Position numbers and translations under genes: made by a program. 64,000 nucleotides of DNA from positions 1,569,467 to 1,633,466 of the forward strand of contig NZ_BBRD01000001.1 in assembly GCF_000975095.1 (NCBI RefSeq), read 5' to 3'. Shown here in pieces: positions 27,571 through 35,837 of the stretch. Positions within the stretch are counted from its first letter, which is position 1, and each line of letters starts with the position of its first letter. This DNA is from Demequina aestuarii (lineage in GTDB: Bacteria > Actinomycetota > Actinomycetes > Actinomycetales > Demequinaceae). The notes under the pieces are model-generated. The model had not been told where the DNA came from and searched no databases. It was given only the letters and a program-made list of their open reading frames with translations.

Positions 27571-28077
27571 TTACTGGAACCAGCGGATCGCGGATTCGGT
27601 GAAGAACCCGAACAGCACTCCCCACGCGATGATCGAGATCCCCATCCACACATAGACGCTCCGCGCCGAGGCGCCGAGCGCCACCATCGTGGGTCCCGTG
27701 AACTGGCTGGGCAGCGCGAGCGGGCCCAGCAGTGAGACGCCGGGCACGCCGAACCGGTCCATGTACCTGGCGACCTTCTGGCGGCGCTTCGTGGGAATCG
27801 CCGCATCGTCGCCATTGCGCCTGTTGACCACTGCCCTCCGCGCCCGTGCCGCGCCCGCAATCAGCAGGAATGTGGCGATGGCGTTGCCCACAGAGGCCAA
27901 TCCGACAGCCACCCAGGAGTCGAGACCCACGATGATGCCCAGGAAGCTTCCCAGGTAGGACTCGATGAAGGGGATGGCGCTCACCAGGATGAGCGCTCCG
28001 ATCTGCTGCCAAGATTCGAGGTCGCCCACGAACTCCACGAGTTCGAGGAAGAACTCTCCGATGCCGTCAAACAACAT
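27571..28077 (-). CDS. Small multidrug export-type membrane protein (COG2426-like)
   Basis: 168 residues with four hydrophobic segments, the first pair around ILVSAIPFIESYLGSFLGII and the second around SIIAWGVLFGFF. The motif SAIPFIESYLG is characteristic of the family named for putative small multidrug export (Sm_multidrug_ex). Between the pairs is a basic loop (RRAVVNRRNG, TKRRQKVARYMDRFGVPG). Export activity is not established for most members. Divergent from the second two-component system. Confidence 0.75.
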   Translation of the reverse strand: MLFDGIGEFFLELVEFVGDLESWQQIGALILVSAIPFIESYLGSFLGIIVGLDSWVAVGLASVGNAIATFLLIAGAARARRAVVNRRNGDDAAIPTKRRQKVARYMDRFGVPGVSLLGPLALPSQFTGPTMVALGASARSVYVWMGISIIAWGVLFGFFTESAIRWFQ

Positions 28078-28184
28078 GAGTGATCCTTAGGGTTTCTGGG
28101 AGGGCCGCGACGCCGTCGCTTGAGGGCCTCGCGGAACTGGACGGCATCAGAGTCCCTGGATTCGCGTCTTCGCAGAAGTGTCGC

Positions 28185-28204
28185 CACGTCACCACCTGGA
28201 CGTG
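28185..28204. promoter_or_regulatory. Inverted repeat CACGTC-N8-GACGTG
   Basis: Perfect 6-bp arms at 28185-28190 and 28199-28204 separated by eight bases, in the divergent region between the export-type gene and the kinase gene. The spacing suits a dimeric regulator such as the LuxR-type protein encoded downstream, but binding is unproven. Confidence 0.4.
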
Positions 28205-28296
28205 ACACAGCGTCACTAGTGCAAGGCCGCTTGACGCGCGAGGATGGGTGTCGCCACCCAGCAAGCAGCCAGCCCCGGAAGGACACCCGCTCCCCC

Positions 28297-29388
28297 ATGA
28301 CCGCCCCGGCAGCGCGCCCGCTCGCCCGCATGCGCACCCTCACCACGGCCATCATGATCGGCACAGTGAGCGTGGTCGGCGGGCTCATGCTGATCCTCAC
28401 CGCAGACGAATGGTGGCACGTCGCTCTCGTCGCGCCCAGCCTCACGGTGGCGGTGTGGGTCGCGAGCCGGTGGCACGCGCACCCTCGCCGCGCCGTGCTC
28501 GCCAGCGCGTTGGCGTTCACGGAGGGCACGTGGGCGGTGGCGGTGCTCGTCGGCGCCGACATCCCCGCAGCGGTGCCGGTCGCCACGGTCGCCGGAGTCA
28601 TCGTCGCGACATCGGCACGGTCGCGGTTGGCCACGTCCGCCGCGCTGTTGGCGATGATCGTCGGCACGGCTCTGCTGAGCCTCGTAGGCTCCCCCGAGTC
28701 CACCGCCGCCTATGTCGCGGGCTCCTTTCTCTACGGAGTGGTGTTCGTCTCCACGTTCTGGCTCAACGACATTGCCTGGAAGCTCTTCACTGAACTCGAC
28801 GAGATGCGCGCCTCCGATGCCGAACTCGCCGTGGTCAAGGAGCGCATGCGCTTCGCGGCCGACCTCCACGACATCCAGGGCCACACCCTCCACGTCATCA
28901 AGCTCAAGGCAGCCGTCGCGGCGCGGCTCCAGCACACTGACCCCGAGCGCGTGGCAGCCGAGCTCGCCGAGATCGAACGCCTCACCGGCGAGACCATCGA
29001 TCAGGCGCAGCACCTCGTGAACTCGACGCGGCAGCTCTCCTTCGCATCCGAGCTCGTCAACGCCACCGCGCTCATGACGGCGGCCGGGATGGAGGTCGAC
29101 GTCACCGGCGGAGACACCCGTATTGGCGCGGACGAGGAACTCTTCGCCCTCGTGCTGCGCGAGGGCACCACCAACATCCTGCGCCACCCGGCTGCGCGCC
29201 GGGTCAGCATCACAATTGCGGCCGATGCGCTCACCATCAACAACGACGGCGCCACCGGCCCGTCTCGGCCCGAGCGGGGCCTCGCGGCCCTGCGCGAGCG
29301 CGTCGCGCAGTCCGGCGGTGCACTGGACGTTGCGCATGAGGCCGATGTGTTCACGCTCAGCCTCACGTGCGGCCGGGTGACGGTATGA
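28297..29388 (+). CDS. Sensor histidine kinase (DesK-type, HisKA_3)
   Basis: 363 residues from MTAPAARPLARMRTLTTAIM. About five membrane segments in residues 13-155, then the phosphoacceptor His near residue 191 in FAADLHDIQGHTLHVI and a compact HATPase region (ALVLREGTTNILRHPAA, GLAALRERV). FAADLHDIQGHTLHVIKLK is the signature of DesK-type kinases, several of which sense membrane state. Its stop overlaps the regulator start as ATGA. Signal unknown. Confidence 0.92.
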   Translation: MTAPAARPLARMRTLTTAIMIGTVSVVGGLMLILTADEWWHVALVAPSLTVAVWVASRWHAHPRRAVLASALAFTEGTWAVAVLVGADIPAAVPVATVAGVIVATSARSRLATSAALLAMIVGTALLSLVGSPESTAAYVAGSFLYGVVFVSTFWLNDIAWKLFTELDEMRASDAELAVVKERMRFAADLHDIQGHTLHVIKLKAAVAARLQHTDPERVAAELAEIERLTGETIDQAQHLVNSTRQLSFASELVNATALMTAAGMEVDVTGGDTRIGADEELFALVLREGTTNILRHPAARRVSITIAADALTINNDGATGPSRPERGLAALRERVAQSGGALDVAHEADVFTLSLTCGRVTV

Positions 29389-29990
29389 CCATCCGCGTGG
29401 TGCTGGCCGACGACGAGGGATTGATCCGCACCGCACTCGCCACCCTGCTCCCGCTCGAGGGAGACATCGAAGTGGTCGCAGAGGCCGCGGACGGGCACCA
29501 GGCGCTCGCCGCCTTCAAGGAGCACCTGCCCGATGTCCTGGTGCTCGACCTCGAGATGCCCGGCCTGGACGGGCTCGACGTCGCCGGCGCCGTGCTCGCA
29601 GAGCACCCCGACCAGTCGATCCTCATGCTCACGAGGCACGCCCGCCCGGGCATGCTGCGCAGCGCGTTGAAGCTCGGTGTGCGCGGGTTCCTCGGTAAGC
29701 ACTCCGCACCGGACACCATCGCGGAGGCCATCGCCCACGTCGCCGGCGGCGGGCGTCACGTCGATCCGACCGTCTCAGCCCAGGCGCTGATCGACGACTC
29801 CCCACTCACCGAACGCGAGAAGGACGTGCTGCGCGTGGCGAGCGACGGCTACTCGGTCACGGACATCTCGAAGATCCTGCACCTTGCGCCCGGCACCGTC
29901 CGCAACTACTTGTCGAGTGCCATCGGCAAGACGCACACGACAACTCGCCACGACGCCGCACGCTACGCGCGCGAACAGGGGTGGATCTAG
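29385..29990 (+). CDS. NarL-family response regulator, DesR-like
   Basis: 201 residues. Receiver: acidic pair in VVLADDEGL, phosphoacceptor Asp55 in VLVLDLEMPG, Thr in MLTRHA and Lys in FLGKHSAPD. HTH: LTEREKDVLRVASDGYSV, ISKILHLAPGTVRNYLSSAI. The HTH sequence with GTVRNYLSSAIGKT is that of DesR-like regulators. Cognate partner of the upstream kinase by overlap. Possible control of the adjacent export-type gene is inference. Confidence 0.93.
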   Translation: MTIRVVLADDEGLIRTALATLLPLEGDIEVVAEAADGHQALAAFKEHLPDVLVLDLEMPGLDGLDVAGAVLAEHPDQSILMLTRHARPGMLRSALKLGVRGFLGKHSAPDTIAEAIAHVAGGGRHVDPTVSAQALIDDSPLTEREKDVLRVASDGYSVTDISKILHLAPGTVRNYLSSAIGKTHTTTRHDAARYAREQGWI

Positions 29991-30129
29991 GGCGCGCGCA
30001 ACTCGGGCATCGCTTTGTGCCGACGACGATCGGAAATGTACCGCGCCGCGCTAGCCTTCAACTGCAGCCCCGCCTGGCGAGACACACTCCCCAGCACCGG
30101 AAGTTCTGGAGACGGGGCCGCCCCACCTC

Positions 30130-30518
30130 TAACGCGGAGTTGCGGCCTAGACACGCGACCCGCCCGGACCGCCCGCCGCCCGAAGGCCCCTCGTCGTCGA
30201 CAGGAGGGACAGACTCGAACGACAAAGCGATGCAAGACGCGACAATCGCGGCGAGCACTACCGCAGTCAACCCGGCGGCGAGGGCACACTGTGGCGTGCG
30301 GGACGAAGTCGGATGACTGCGACGAAGAGAGCTGCCGCCACTGCGGCGCCGGACAGCGTGTGGGCAGCAATCAGCCACGCAGGCTGGTCAGGGCCAACGG
30401 CCGGCTGGGTCGCTCGCGCACTTGCGCGGAGCATCGCACCCCGGTCACAGTCAGCGCTCGCGCCCTCGCCTCGCTGCCGATGGAGTCGCCGTTGCTCGAC
30501 GGTTGCGGCTGTGGACAT
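30130..30518 (-). pseudogene. Possible frameshifted small membrane protein
   Basis: Two minus-strand frames each contain one membrane-like stretch: WLIAAHTLSGAAVAAALFVA in the frame starting at 30518, and ALAAGLTAVVLAAIVASCIA in another frame directly after it. Joining them near 30290 would give a two-segment protein, so one base may have been lost or gained. Neither frame alone has a ribosome site. The rest of 29991-30734 (about 745 bp) shows no convincing gene and looks like decaying DNA at the edge of the accessory block. Confidence 0.3.
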
Positions 30519-30734
30519 GAGATTGCACCCTCAGACGGGCTAGCCGCGCTGGGCAGCGAGCCGAGTGCTTCTCGTCGCTAGCCGCGGCACCGGAAGCCGG
30601 GATCAGGTCCGTCCCGCCAGGGCTCGTACCGACCAGGGCACCTCGGACCGAACAGCACATGTGGATCGCGCGTTCGCCACCCAGACCGCGCGTCCGTTAG
30701 GCACTCGAGCTTCGGAATGGAGGGATTTGGGCCC

Positions 30735-31745
30735 TTACCGTGTACAGAGGCTTGCGGGTACCTGAGCGGACAAGAACTCCGCATGCCGCGACAGATCGAG
30801 AGGCGCTCCGATGCCATTGCCCAACGAAATCCGACTTGAACCCTGACACGAGTGACCCCTAGACCATCCAGCCGAGTAGGGAGCCTGGCCAGGCCCTTGC
30901 ATCAGCTCAAGTACCGCGCACTCCCGGGACAACTGCGTGCAAGCTACGACGACTCTCGCCTTCGCCTTGCGGACGCTGTCGAGTACGTCCGCTCGAGGAT
31001 TGTGGAACTTGCCACGGCCGTTTGACACAAAAACGACCTCCGGCTCAACAGCATCCATTAGCGCTGTCACGACTTCCACAGTTTGGCGCGGCGTCCCCAG
31101 CAGACCGCCGTGGTGCGGCAGCAGCAAATACTTAGTCTTCAGCCTCGACTTGTGCGGACCGTTCGACAAGAACTCAAAAGCAATAGCATCTAGGTCGCCG
31201 GGAACTAGGAGAATCGGCTCACCGTCAACAACAATCTGGGCAACTACGCTCACTGTATTGCTCTCGATTCCTCGACCATCCTTGAGCGAGCCGCCCGCTC
31301 CGAGCTGACGCAATATCAGCCCAGGCGCCAGCAAATCGATGACAACCTTACTTGACCCAACTTCGAGTCGAGTATCATCGTGAGCGTTCTGGCTCGCCAC
31401 AACCACTCCGTCATTTTGCAACTCGGCAATCTGATAAACCAAATCAAGCCACAAGGCGGACCGCTTCATGGAATCGCCATTCCAGACGAGTTTGCCAACA
31501 TCTATACCTTGGCTCAGAATTGCCGATATGCCTCCGATGTGGTCGGCATCTGCGTGCGACACCACAACCGAGGCGATCGCCGTGATGCCCTCTGTACGGA
31601 GATACTCCAGCACTTGCCCACCGGGCCCCGCGTCAATGAGGACTACCTCGTCTTGCGAGCGCACCACGACACAACTCCCATGACCGACGTCCAAGACGTC
31701 GATCACCAAAGACTCAAGACCGCGCTCAGCGTTCTCCGTCTTCAT
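30735..31745 (-). CDS. MBL-fold metallo-hydrolase, ComEC-like, last gene of accessory operon
   Basis: 336 residues from MKTENAERGLESLVIDVLDV. The metallo-beta-lactamase fold is shown by VGHGSCVVV, VVLIDAGPGG, the zinc motif SHADADHIGG (His64, Asp66, Asp68, His69), VPGDLDAIA and LLLPHHGG, as in the ComEC C-terminal domain, thought to act on nucleic acids. There is no membrane segment. Its ATG overlaps the stop of the receiver gene (ATGA). Codon use is AT-richer than neighbours, supporting transfer. Role as nuclease effector of this operon is inference. Confidence 0.85.
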   Translation of the reverse strand: MKTENAERGLESLVIDVLDVGHGSCVVVRSQDEVVLIDAGPGGQVLEYLRTEGITAIASVVVSHADADHIGGISAILSQGIDVGKLVWNGDSMKRSALWLDLVYQIAELQNDGVVVASQNAHDDTRLEVGSSKVVIDLLAPGLILRQLGAGGSLKDGRGIESNTVSVVAQIVVDGEPILLVPGDLDAIAFEFLSNGPHKSRLKTKYLLLPHHGGLLGTPRQTVEVVTALMDAVEPEVVFVSNGRGKFHNPRADVLDSVRKAKARVVVACTQLSRECAVLELMQGPGQAPYSAGWSRGHSCQGSSRISLGNGIGAPLDLSRHAEFLSAQVPASLCTR

Positions 31746-32407
31746 CGGACCTCCCACTCCGAGAGGTAGAGGTCCTCGTTGTGCTCGGCACCCAGGTTGG
31801 CAACTGCGTGACACCGATACTGATCGCCACTGGCCTGGGCAGCCCTAATCCCGGCACGAAGCGGTTCGGGAAGGTCCAATGCACGCAGCCCGACAACCTC
31901 CTGCGACCAGCCGGGAACGAGAGCATTGGCAGTGTTCGTCTCCTCGGAGTACTCGACAAACCGAACAAGAGCTCGCCACGGCCGTCTGGACGGAGCAAAG
32001 TCATCGGAGAACTCGCGCTGGACCAACTCTAGCCCCTGCATCAATGTGTCGGGATCAAGCTCGCCCGGAGGCATCAGAACCGGTATCCAGCGCCGAAGCA
32101 CGCGAAACTGAGCAAGGTTGGCCTTGTCGAATTGGGTACATAGGATCGCGGGGAACTTTTGCTGGTACCACTTCGCGACTAGAGTTGCGCCGTCAAAGAA
32201 TGCGAAATTGCCAGGCGACAGTTGATAATCGCTAATGGCCGCGTCAGCTCGAAGCGGCACCTTGAGGAAGTCCTCTAGGCGGCCAAGCGGTTCAGTCTGA
32301 ATCACCGGACGCCTCAATGCCGCCTCAATCGGAAACGCCAAACTATCTCGCACTCCGGGATTATCGTCGATCACCAGAATATCGCGAATTTCACTCTGTT
32401 CAGACAT
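31742..32407 (-). CDS. Receiver-domain protein without DNA-binding domain
   Basis: 221 residues. The N-terminal receiver has the acidic pair Asp14-Asp15 in ILVIDDNPGVRD, the predicted phosphoacceptor Asp60 in AAISDYQLSPG and a Thr in ILCTQFD. The conserved Lys before the usual Pro seems absent (IPVLMPPGE instead), so the switch may be non-standard. Residues about 140-221 form an unrecognised domain (WRALVRFVEYSEE, GDQYRCHAVANLG, EDLYLSEWEV) with no HTH. It overlaps the ATPase/kinase gene by 8 bp, its likely phosphodonor. Confidence 0.75.
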   Translation of the reverse strand: MSEQSEIRDILVIDDNPGVRDSLAFPIEAALRRPVIQTEPLGRLEDFLKVPLRADAAISDYQLSPGNFAFFDGATLVAKWYQQKFPAILCTQFDKANLAQFRVLRRWIPVLMPPGELDPDTLMQGLELVQREFSDDFAPSRRPWRALVRFVEYSEETNTANALVPGWSQEVVGLRALDLPEPLRAGIRAAQASGDQYRCHAVANLGAEHNEDLYLSEWEVR

Positions 32408-34487
32408 CTACTCTCCCTAGGATCGCAAGCCTGACGATGAAAGTAGCGCCGCCGAGCTCGCCGTGCGCCAATGCCTCAGTCGTGCCGCCCAGGTCGATCG
32501 CCGTATCACGCACGATCGTGAGCCCTAGGCCAGTGCCTCCCGGTCGTGTCGTCTGCCCGGGCAACCAAATGTCCTTCAACGATATCCCCTCGACACCGGG
32601 GCCATTGTCCGAGACTTGCAACTCCCAAGCGTTATCGACAACTCGAGTTGCTATTCGAATCCTACGGTGCGAAGTATTGCTCCGTTCAAAAACCGAGATG
32701 CTGTTGTTCACCAGGTTCGTAACCACAGACTCGACTGCCGCCTCCGAGCCATGAAGGTACGAGTCTCCGTCCTGCGACAATGCCAGCTCAAGGTCGACCC
32801 TCCGCCCTCGCAGAAACGGTCGGAACACATCAGCGATGTTTCGCACAACCTGGTCGAGTAGCACCCTGCCAACGCGTCGTTTATCTTCACCTACGAGGTC
32901 TAGTGTCGCCGCCGACAGTACTCCCAGCTCAACGGTGGCGGTGTCGATCTTCTCGAGCGCCTTGCGATACTTAGCGTCGTAGGTATCTGGGAGATCCTTA
33001 GCCAAACCGCTTTTTAGGGTATTGTTGATGATCCTAATTGACTTCAACGGACTTCCCGTCGAATCATGGGCAAAGGTAGCCGCAGTGATCCCCGCGGTGC
33101 TCAGCGTGCGATACAGCTGAAGCTCCTTCCGAAGCACTTCAGCCTCTCGCTCACGCGCTCGGTCGTACTTCTTGAATGCAGTCGCGAGGTCTCGTTTTGT
33201 TGGCTCGTCGGCGACAGCTTCGATCTGGGCCTGGACAGCGTCACTGCCTGTTTCGGCGGACCTCTTGGTTCGCTCCCGATCCTTCTGCCTCCTCGCTTCG
33301 GCCACTGACTGGCGCCGTCGAGCCATCCACTCGAGGGCATCCGAGGCAAACCTCGAGAGCTCGCTGAACGCGGGTGTCTCGATGAAGCCTGAGCGGTCGG
33401 TCTTCTGAACGAGTACTCCCTCAGTATCGACTACCCGTAGGCGACCGATTGAAGTATTCGTGCTCGGACGGTTCTCGGGGCTCTGAGCACGTCTCAGATT
33501 GATGTCAAGCCAATCATTCCCCGGGTTCCCGTAGGGGGCAACCCGGAGACCGTTCGTGTATACGTGGATCCCGCCGAAGTTCGCGAGCCACTCGCGTATC
33601 GCCGTGAGGTTGACATTCCTTCCGACAAACTTGCTCTGATCTAGTATGAATACCCAAATATCCAGGGCTGCGTCTGGCGCGGCATAGGTTGAAGCGCCCT
33701 TCTGAACAATGGGGTCCTTGCCAGAAGTCCAGAGGACGTTCCCACGCCAGTCGGAGACCTCCGCCGAGGCGATTCCGTCCGTAAGCTTGGCGCGAAGGTG
33801 AAACTCGGCGTGGTCGAAGTATCGCTTCTTCACCTGTTCGGCGAGATCTGCGAACTCAGTGGAGTGCAACACGGGAGTAAAGCCGTCCGGCTGATCAGCA
33901 AACGGGTCTGCCAGCAGAACCAGCGCTCGGGCAAGGTTTCGCGCAGCCACGCGTCCTATACCGCTCCGTAGCCGGCGCAACTCAATTCTCGTCCCCGAGC
34001 CGGCTGATACAAGCTCGCGGCGAGTAATATCGACTTCAACCTCGTCGACTGTTTGCGCGGCGTCAAATTGATCCCAATCTAGGGCCACCTCGTACAAGGC
34101 GCCGTCTCCCGGACGGGAGTACATGTGTGCTTCATGACCTAGACGAAGTGCGGCGAGACGTCCCAGCCCTTTGTTTCCCGCAGGAGTTCGGCCCAGCCTG
34201 CTCGTGGCGCTGGCAGTGACCTTGGACGACTCACCGAGTACTAGCCAGCCCGAGCGGATTTGATCTGCATCCATGCCGGCGCCGTTGTCTTCGATGATGA
34301 CTGTCCCGGGTGCGCCGTCGCCATCGAGCCAGACATGGCATTCCGTGGCGTCAGCATCGTAAGAGTTCTTGACCAGCTCGATGAGACCCTGATCGATACT
34401 GGGGTTCAGTTCTTCGCCTAGACGACGCAGGATACTCGGGGCAAACCGGATACGCGCGCCCCTAGCGCTATCGCCTAGGTGCTCCAC
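32400..34487 (-). CDS. Dual-GHKL protein: MORC/Hsp90-like ATPase plus histidine-kinase module
   Basis: 695 residues without membrane segments. The N-terminal GHKL ATPase has ELVKNSYDADATE (about 37-49), IIEDNGAGMDADQ (65-77) and GNKGLGRLAAL (104-114), then an S5-like segment with GGIHVYTNGLRVAPYG (305-320). A coiled coil follows (about 390-460). The C-terminal kinase half has an H-box FAHDSTGSPLKSI with His474, N-box VVTNLVNNSI, G1 VSDNGPGV and G2 GGTGLGLTIV. Two different GHKL modules in one chain suggest ATP-gated dimer clamping coupled to phosphotransfer. Overlaps both neighbours. Confidence 0.82.
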   Translation of the reverse strand: MEHLGDSARGARIRFAPSILRRLGEELNPSIDQGLIELVKNSYDADATECHVWLDGDGAPGTVIIEDNGAGMDADQIRSGWLVLGESSKVTASATSRLGRTPAGNKGLGRLAALRLGHEAHMYSRPGDGALYEVALDWDQFDAAQTVDEVEVDITRRELVSAGSGTRIELRRLRSGIGRVAARNLARALVLLADPFADQPDGFTPVLHSTEFADLAEQVKKRYFDHAEFHLRAKLTDGIASAEVSDWRGNVLWTSGKDPIVQKGASTYAAPDAALDIWVFILDQSKFVGRNVNLTAIREWLANFGGIHVYTNGLRVAPYGNPGNDWLDINLRRAQSPENRPSTNTSIGRLRVVDTEGVLVQKTDRSGFIETPAFSELSRFASDALEWMARRRQSVAEARRQKDRERTKRSAETGSDAVQAQIEAVADEPTKRDLATAFKKYDRAREREAEVLRKELQLYRTLSTAGITAATFAHDSTGSPLKSIRIINNTLKSGLAKDLPDTYDAKYRKALEKIDTATVELGVLSAATLDLVGEDKRRVGRVLLDQVVRNIADVFRPFLRGRRVDLELALSQDGDSYLHGSEAAVESVVTNLVNNSISVFERSNTSHRRIRIATRVVDNAWELQVSDNGPGVEGISLKDIWLPGQTTRPGGTGLGLTIVRDTAIDLGGTTEALAHGELGGATFIVRLAILGRVDV

Positions 34488-35659
34488 GGAATCTCCTTCA
34501 ATGATGCGACTGTCAGGTGGCGACAGCGAATGCGCTCGTCAAGGAACTGCGCGGCGCGGTGACCTTCCAGGACTGCCAGCAGGTCATCACAAGTGGTCCC
34601 CGCCTTCGGGACCACTACCAATAGATGGTTCTCAACCGCCAGCTCTTCGGCGCCCGACCAGAGACGTGCGCGCAGTCGCTTCGGATCCCCAGGCCGCGTG
34701 GTTCGGTTCACAAGAACCAGAGGGCCGCGCTCCTTGCGACCCTCGAATCTCCGCTTGAGGGTCACGCCGGCCGTTAGCGCGCGTGCAGTGACGTAGGTGC
34801 AGAGCGGCCCCGACTCGGCGTCACGATGTGGAACTACGGGTCCAACGCGAACCTCTGCATGATCGCCCAAGGTCTGACCCTGCTGCACATCACACTGCCA
34901 CGTGGCCTGGTGTTCACTCTCGCCAACAGTAACGTCCAGCAAGAACACGTGAACGTCAGTGTGTTCGTCGAACACTTCGAGCACTTCAAGGCGGTTGATC
35001 TGCCCTAATTGCTCCACATGACTGCGCCAAGCGGCGTAGCGACTTCCGGAGCGCAGGACGTCGGGCAGCACCGCCAGAAGACGAGCGCCGGGCCGCATCG
35101 CCGACAGTGCCCGGAGCGTGAACACGCCGGCAGCGTTTACACGGCCCGAGGCCCAACTTTCGGCTACAACCATAGGGATGAAGGGGGGGTTCAGTACAAC
35201 ATGGGTAGCGTCGCGGAGCGCCGAAATGTCTTCCAGGAAGTCGCAAGCAGCGCTGTCGACAACAGTAGAAGTAGAGTTGCCGGCTCGCCGCAGCCGTGCC
35301 GTTGCGATGCGAGTCAGGTCCTCATCGATGTCGCGGACGCGAATGACCACGTCAGAGATGTCATCATGAACTATCCGGTTGATCGCTGGAACTAGCAAGT
35401 CACCAGCACCGCACGTCGGATCGACGACAACGGAGCCGGCGTCCAGGGTCTCGATCGCTCCCGACCAGAGGTTGATTGCCATCGCGCTACTAGTGAAGAA
35501 CGTACCGCGGTCTCTGCGTTCGGACTCGGGTACGAGATGTCGGAGCACCTGGTACGGCGTCGGATCCACGCCGAGCACCTTGCCGATCTGATATGGCAAG
35601 CCCTCGCCTGACTCCAAAGCGACAGCGTACTCGCTGAACGTCAAGGCCGGTGTAGTCAA
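34475..35659 (-). CDS. N6-adenine DNA methylase (Eco57I/HsdM-like), first gene of accessory operon
   Basis: 394 residues. SAM-binding motif I VVDPTCGAGDLLVPA and catalytic motif IV LNPPFIPM identify a gamma-type N6-adenine methylase. N-terminal TPYQVLRHLVPESERRDRGTFFT resembles HsdM/Eco57I leaders. No obvious target-recognition repeat and no restriction domain. The TTG at 35659 is chosen because AAGGAGG lies four bases upstream; GTG 35662 is too close to it. A TATGGT box at 35700-35695 is the likely operon promoter. It overlaps the next gene by 13 bp. Confidence 0.85.
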   Translation of the reverse strand: MTTPALTFSEYAVALESGEGLPYQIGKVLGVDPTPYQVLRHLVPESERRDRGTFFTSSAMAINLWSGAIETLDAGSVVVDPTCGAGDLLVPAINRIVHDDISDVVIRVRDIDEDLTRIATARLRRAGNSTSTVVDSAACDFLEDISALRDATHVVLNPPFIPMVVAESWASGRVNAAGVFTLRALSAMRPGARLLAVLPDVLRSGSRYAAWRSHVEQLGQINRLEVLEVFDEHTDVHVFLLDVTVGESEHQATWQCDVQQGQTLGDHAEVRVGPVVPHRDAESGPLCTYVTARALTAGVTLKRRFEGRKERGPLVLVNRTTRPGDPKRLRARLWSGAEELAVENHLLVVVPKAGTTCDDLLAVLEGHRAAQFLDERIRCRHLTVASLKEIPWST

Positions 35660-35694
35660 CACTCCTCCTTGGTGCCCGCGCAAACTTGAATGTC

Positions 35695-35700
35695 ACCATA
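35695..35700 (-). promoter_or_regulatory. -10-like TATGGT of the accessory operon
   Basis: TATGGT on the minus strand about 36 nt before the chosen TTG start of the methylase gene and followed by the AAGGAGG ribosome site. No clear -35 hexamer is seen. Confidence 0.35.
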
Positions 35701-35837
35701 CTGCAGTAAGGGGCTGACGGCGTGATGCACACTTCAGCCAGTCGGCACACAAACGCACCTCCGCAGGCGTTCTTGCGCGGTCGGGTTACTGATCTAGCAG
35801 ACTCAACGCCGGTGACACTTTGTACAGCGCGCTCAGT

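Noticed and set aside
29991-30734. Integrase, tRNA or att repeats at the accessory block edge
   Set aside because: No tRNA-like sequence, recombinase motif or matching direct repeat was found at either border.
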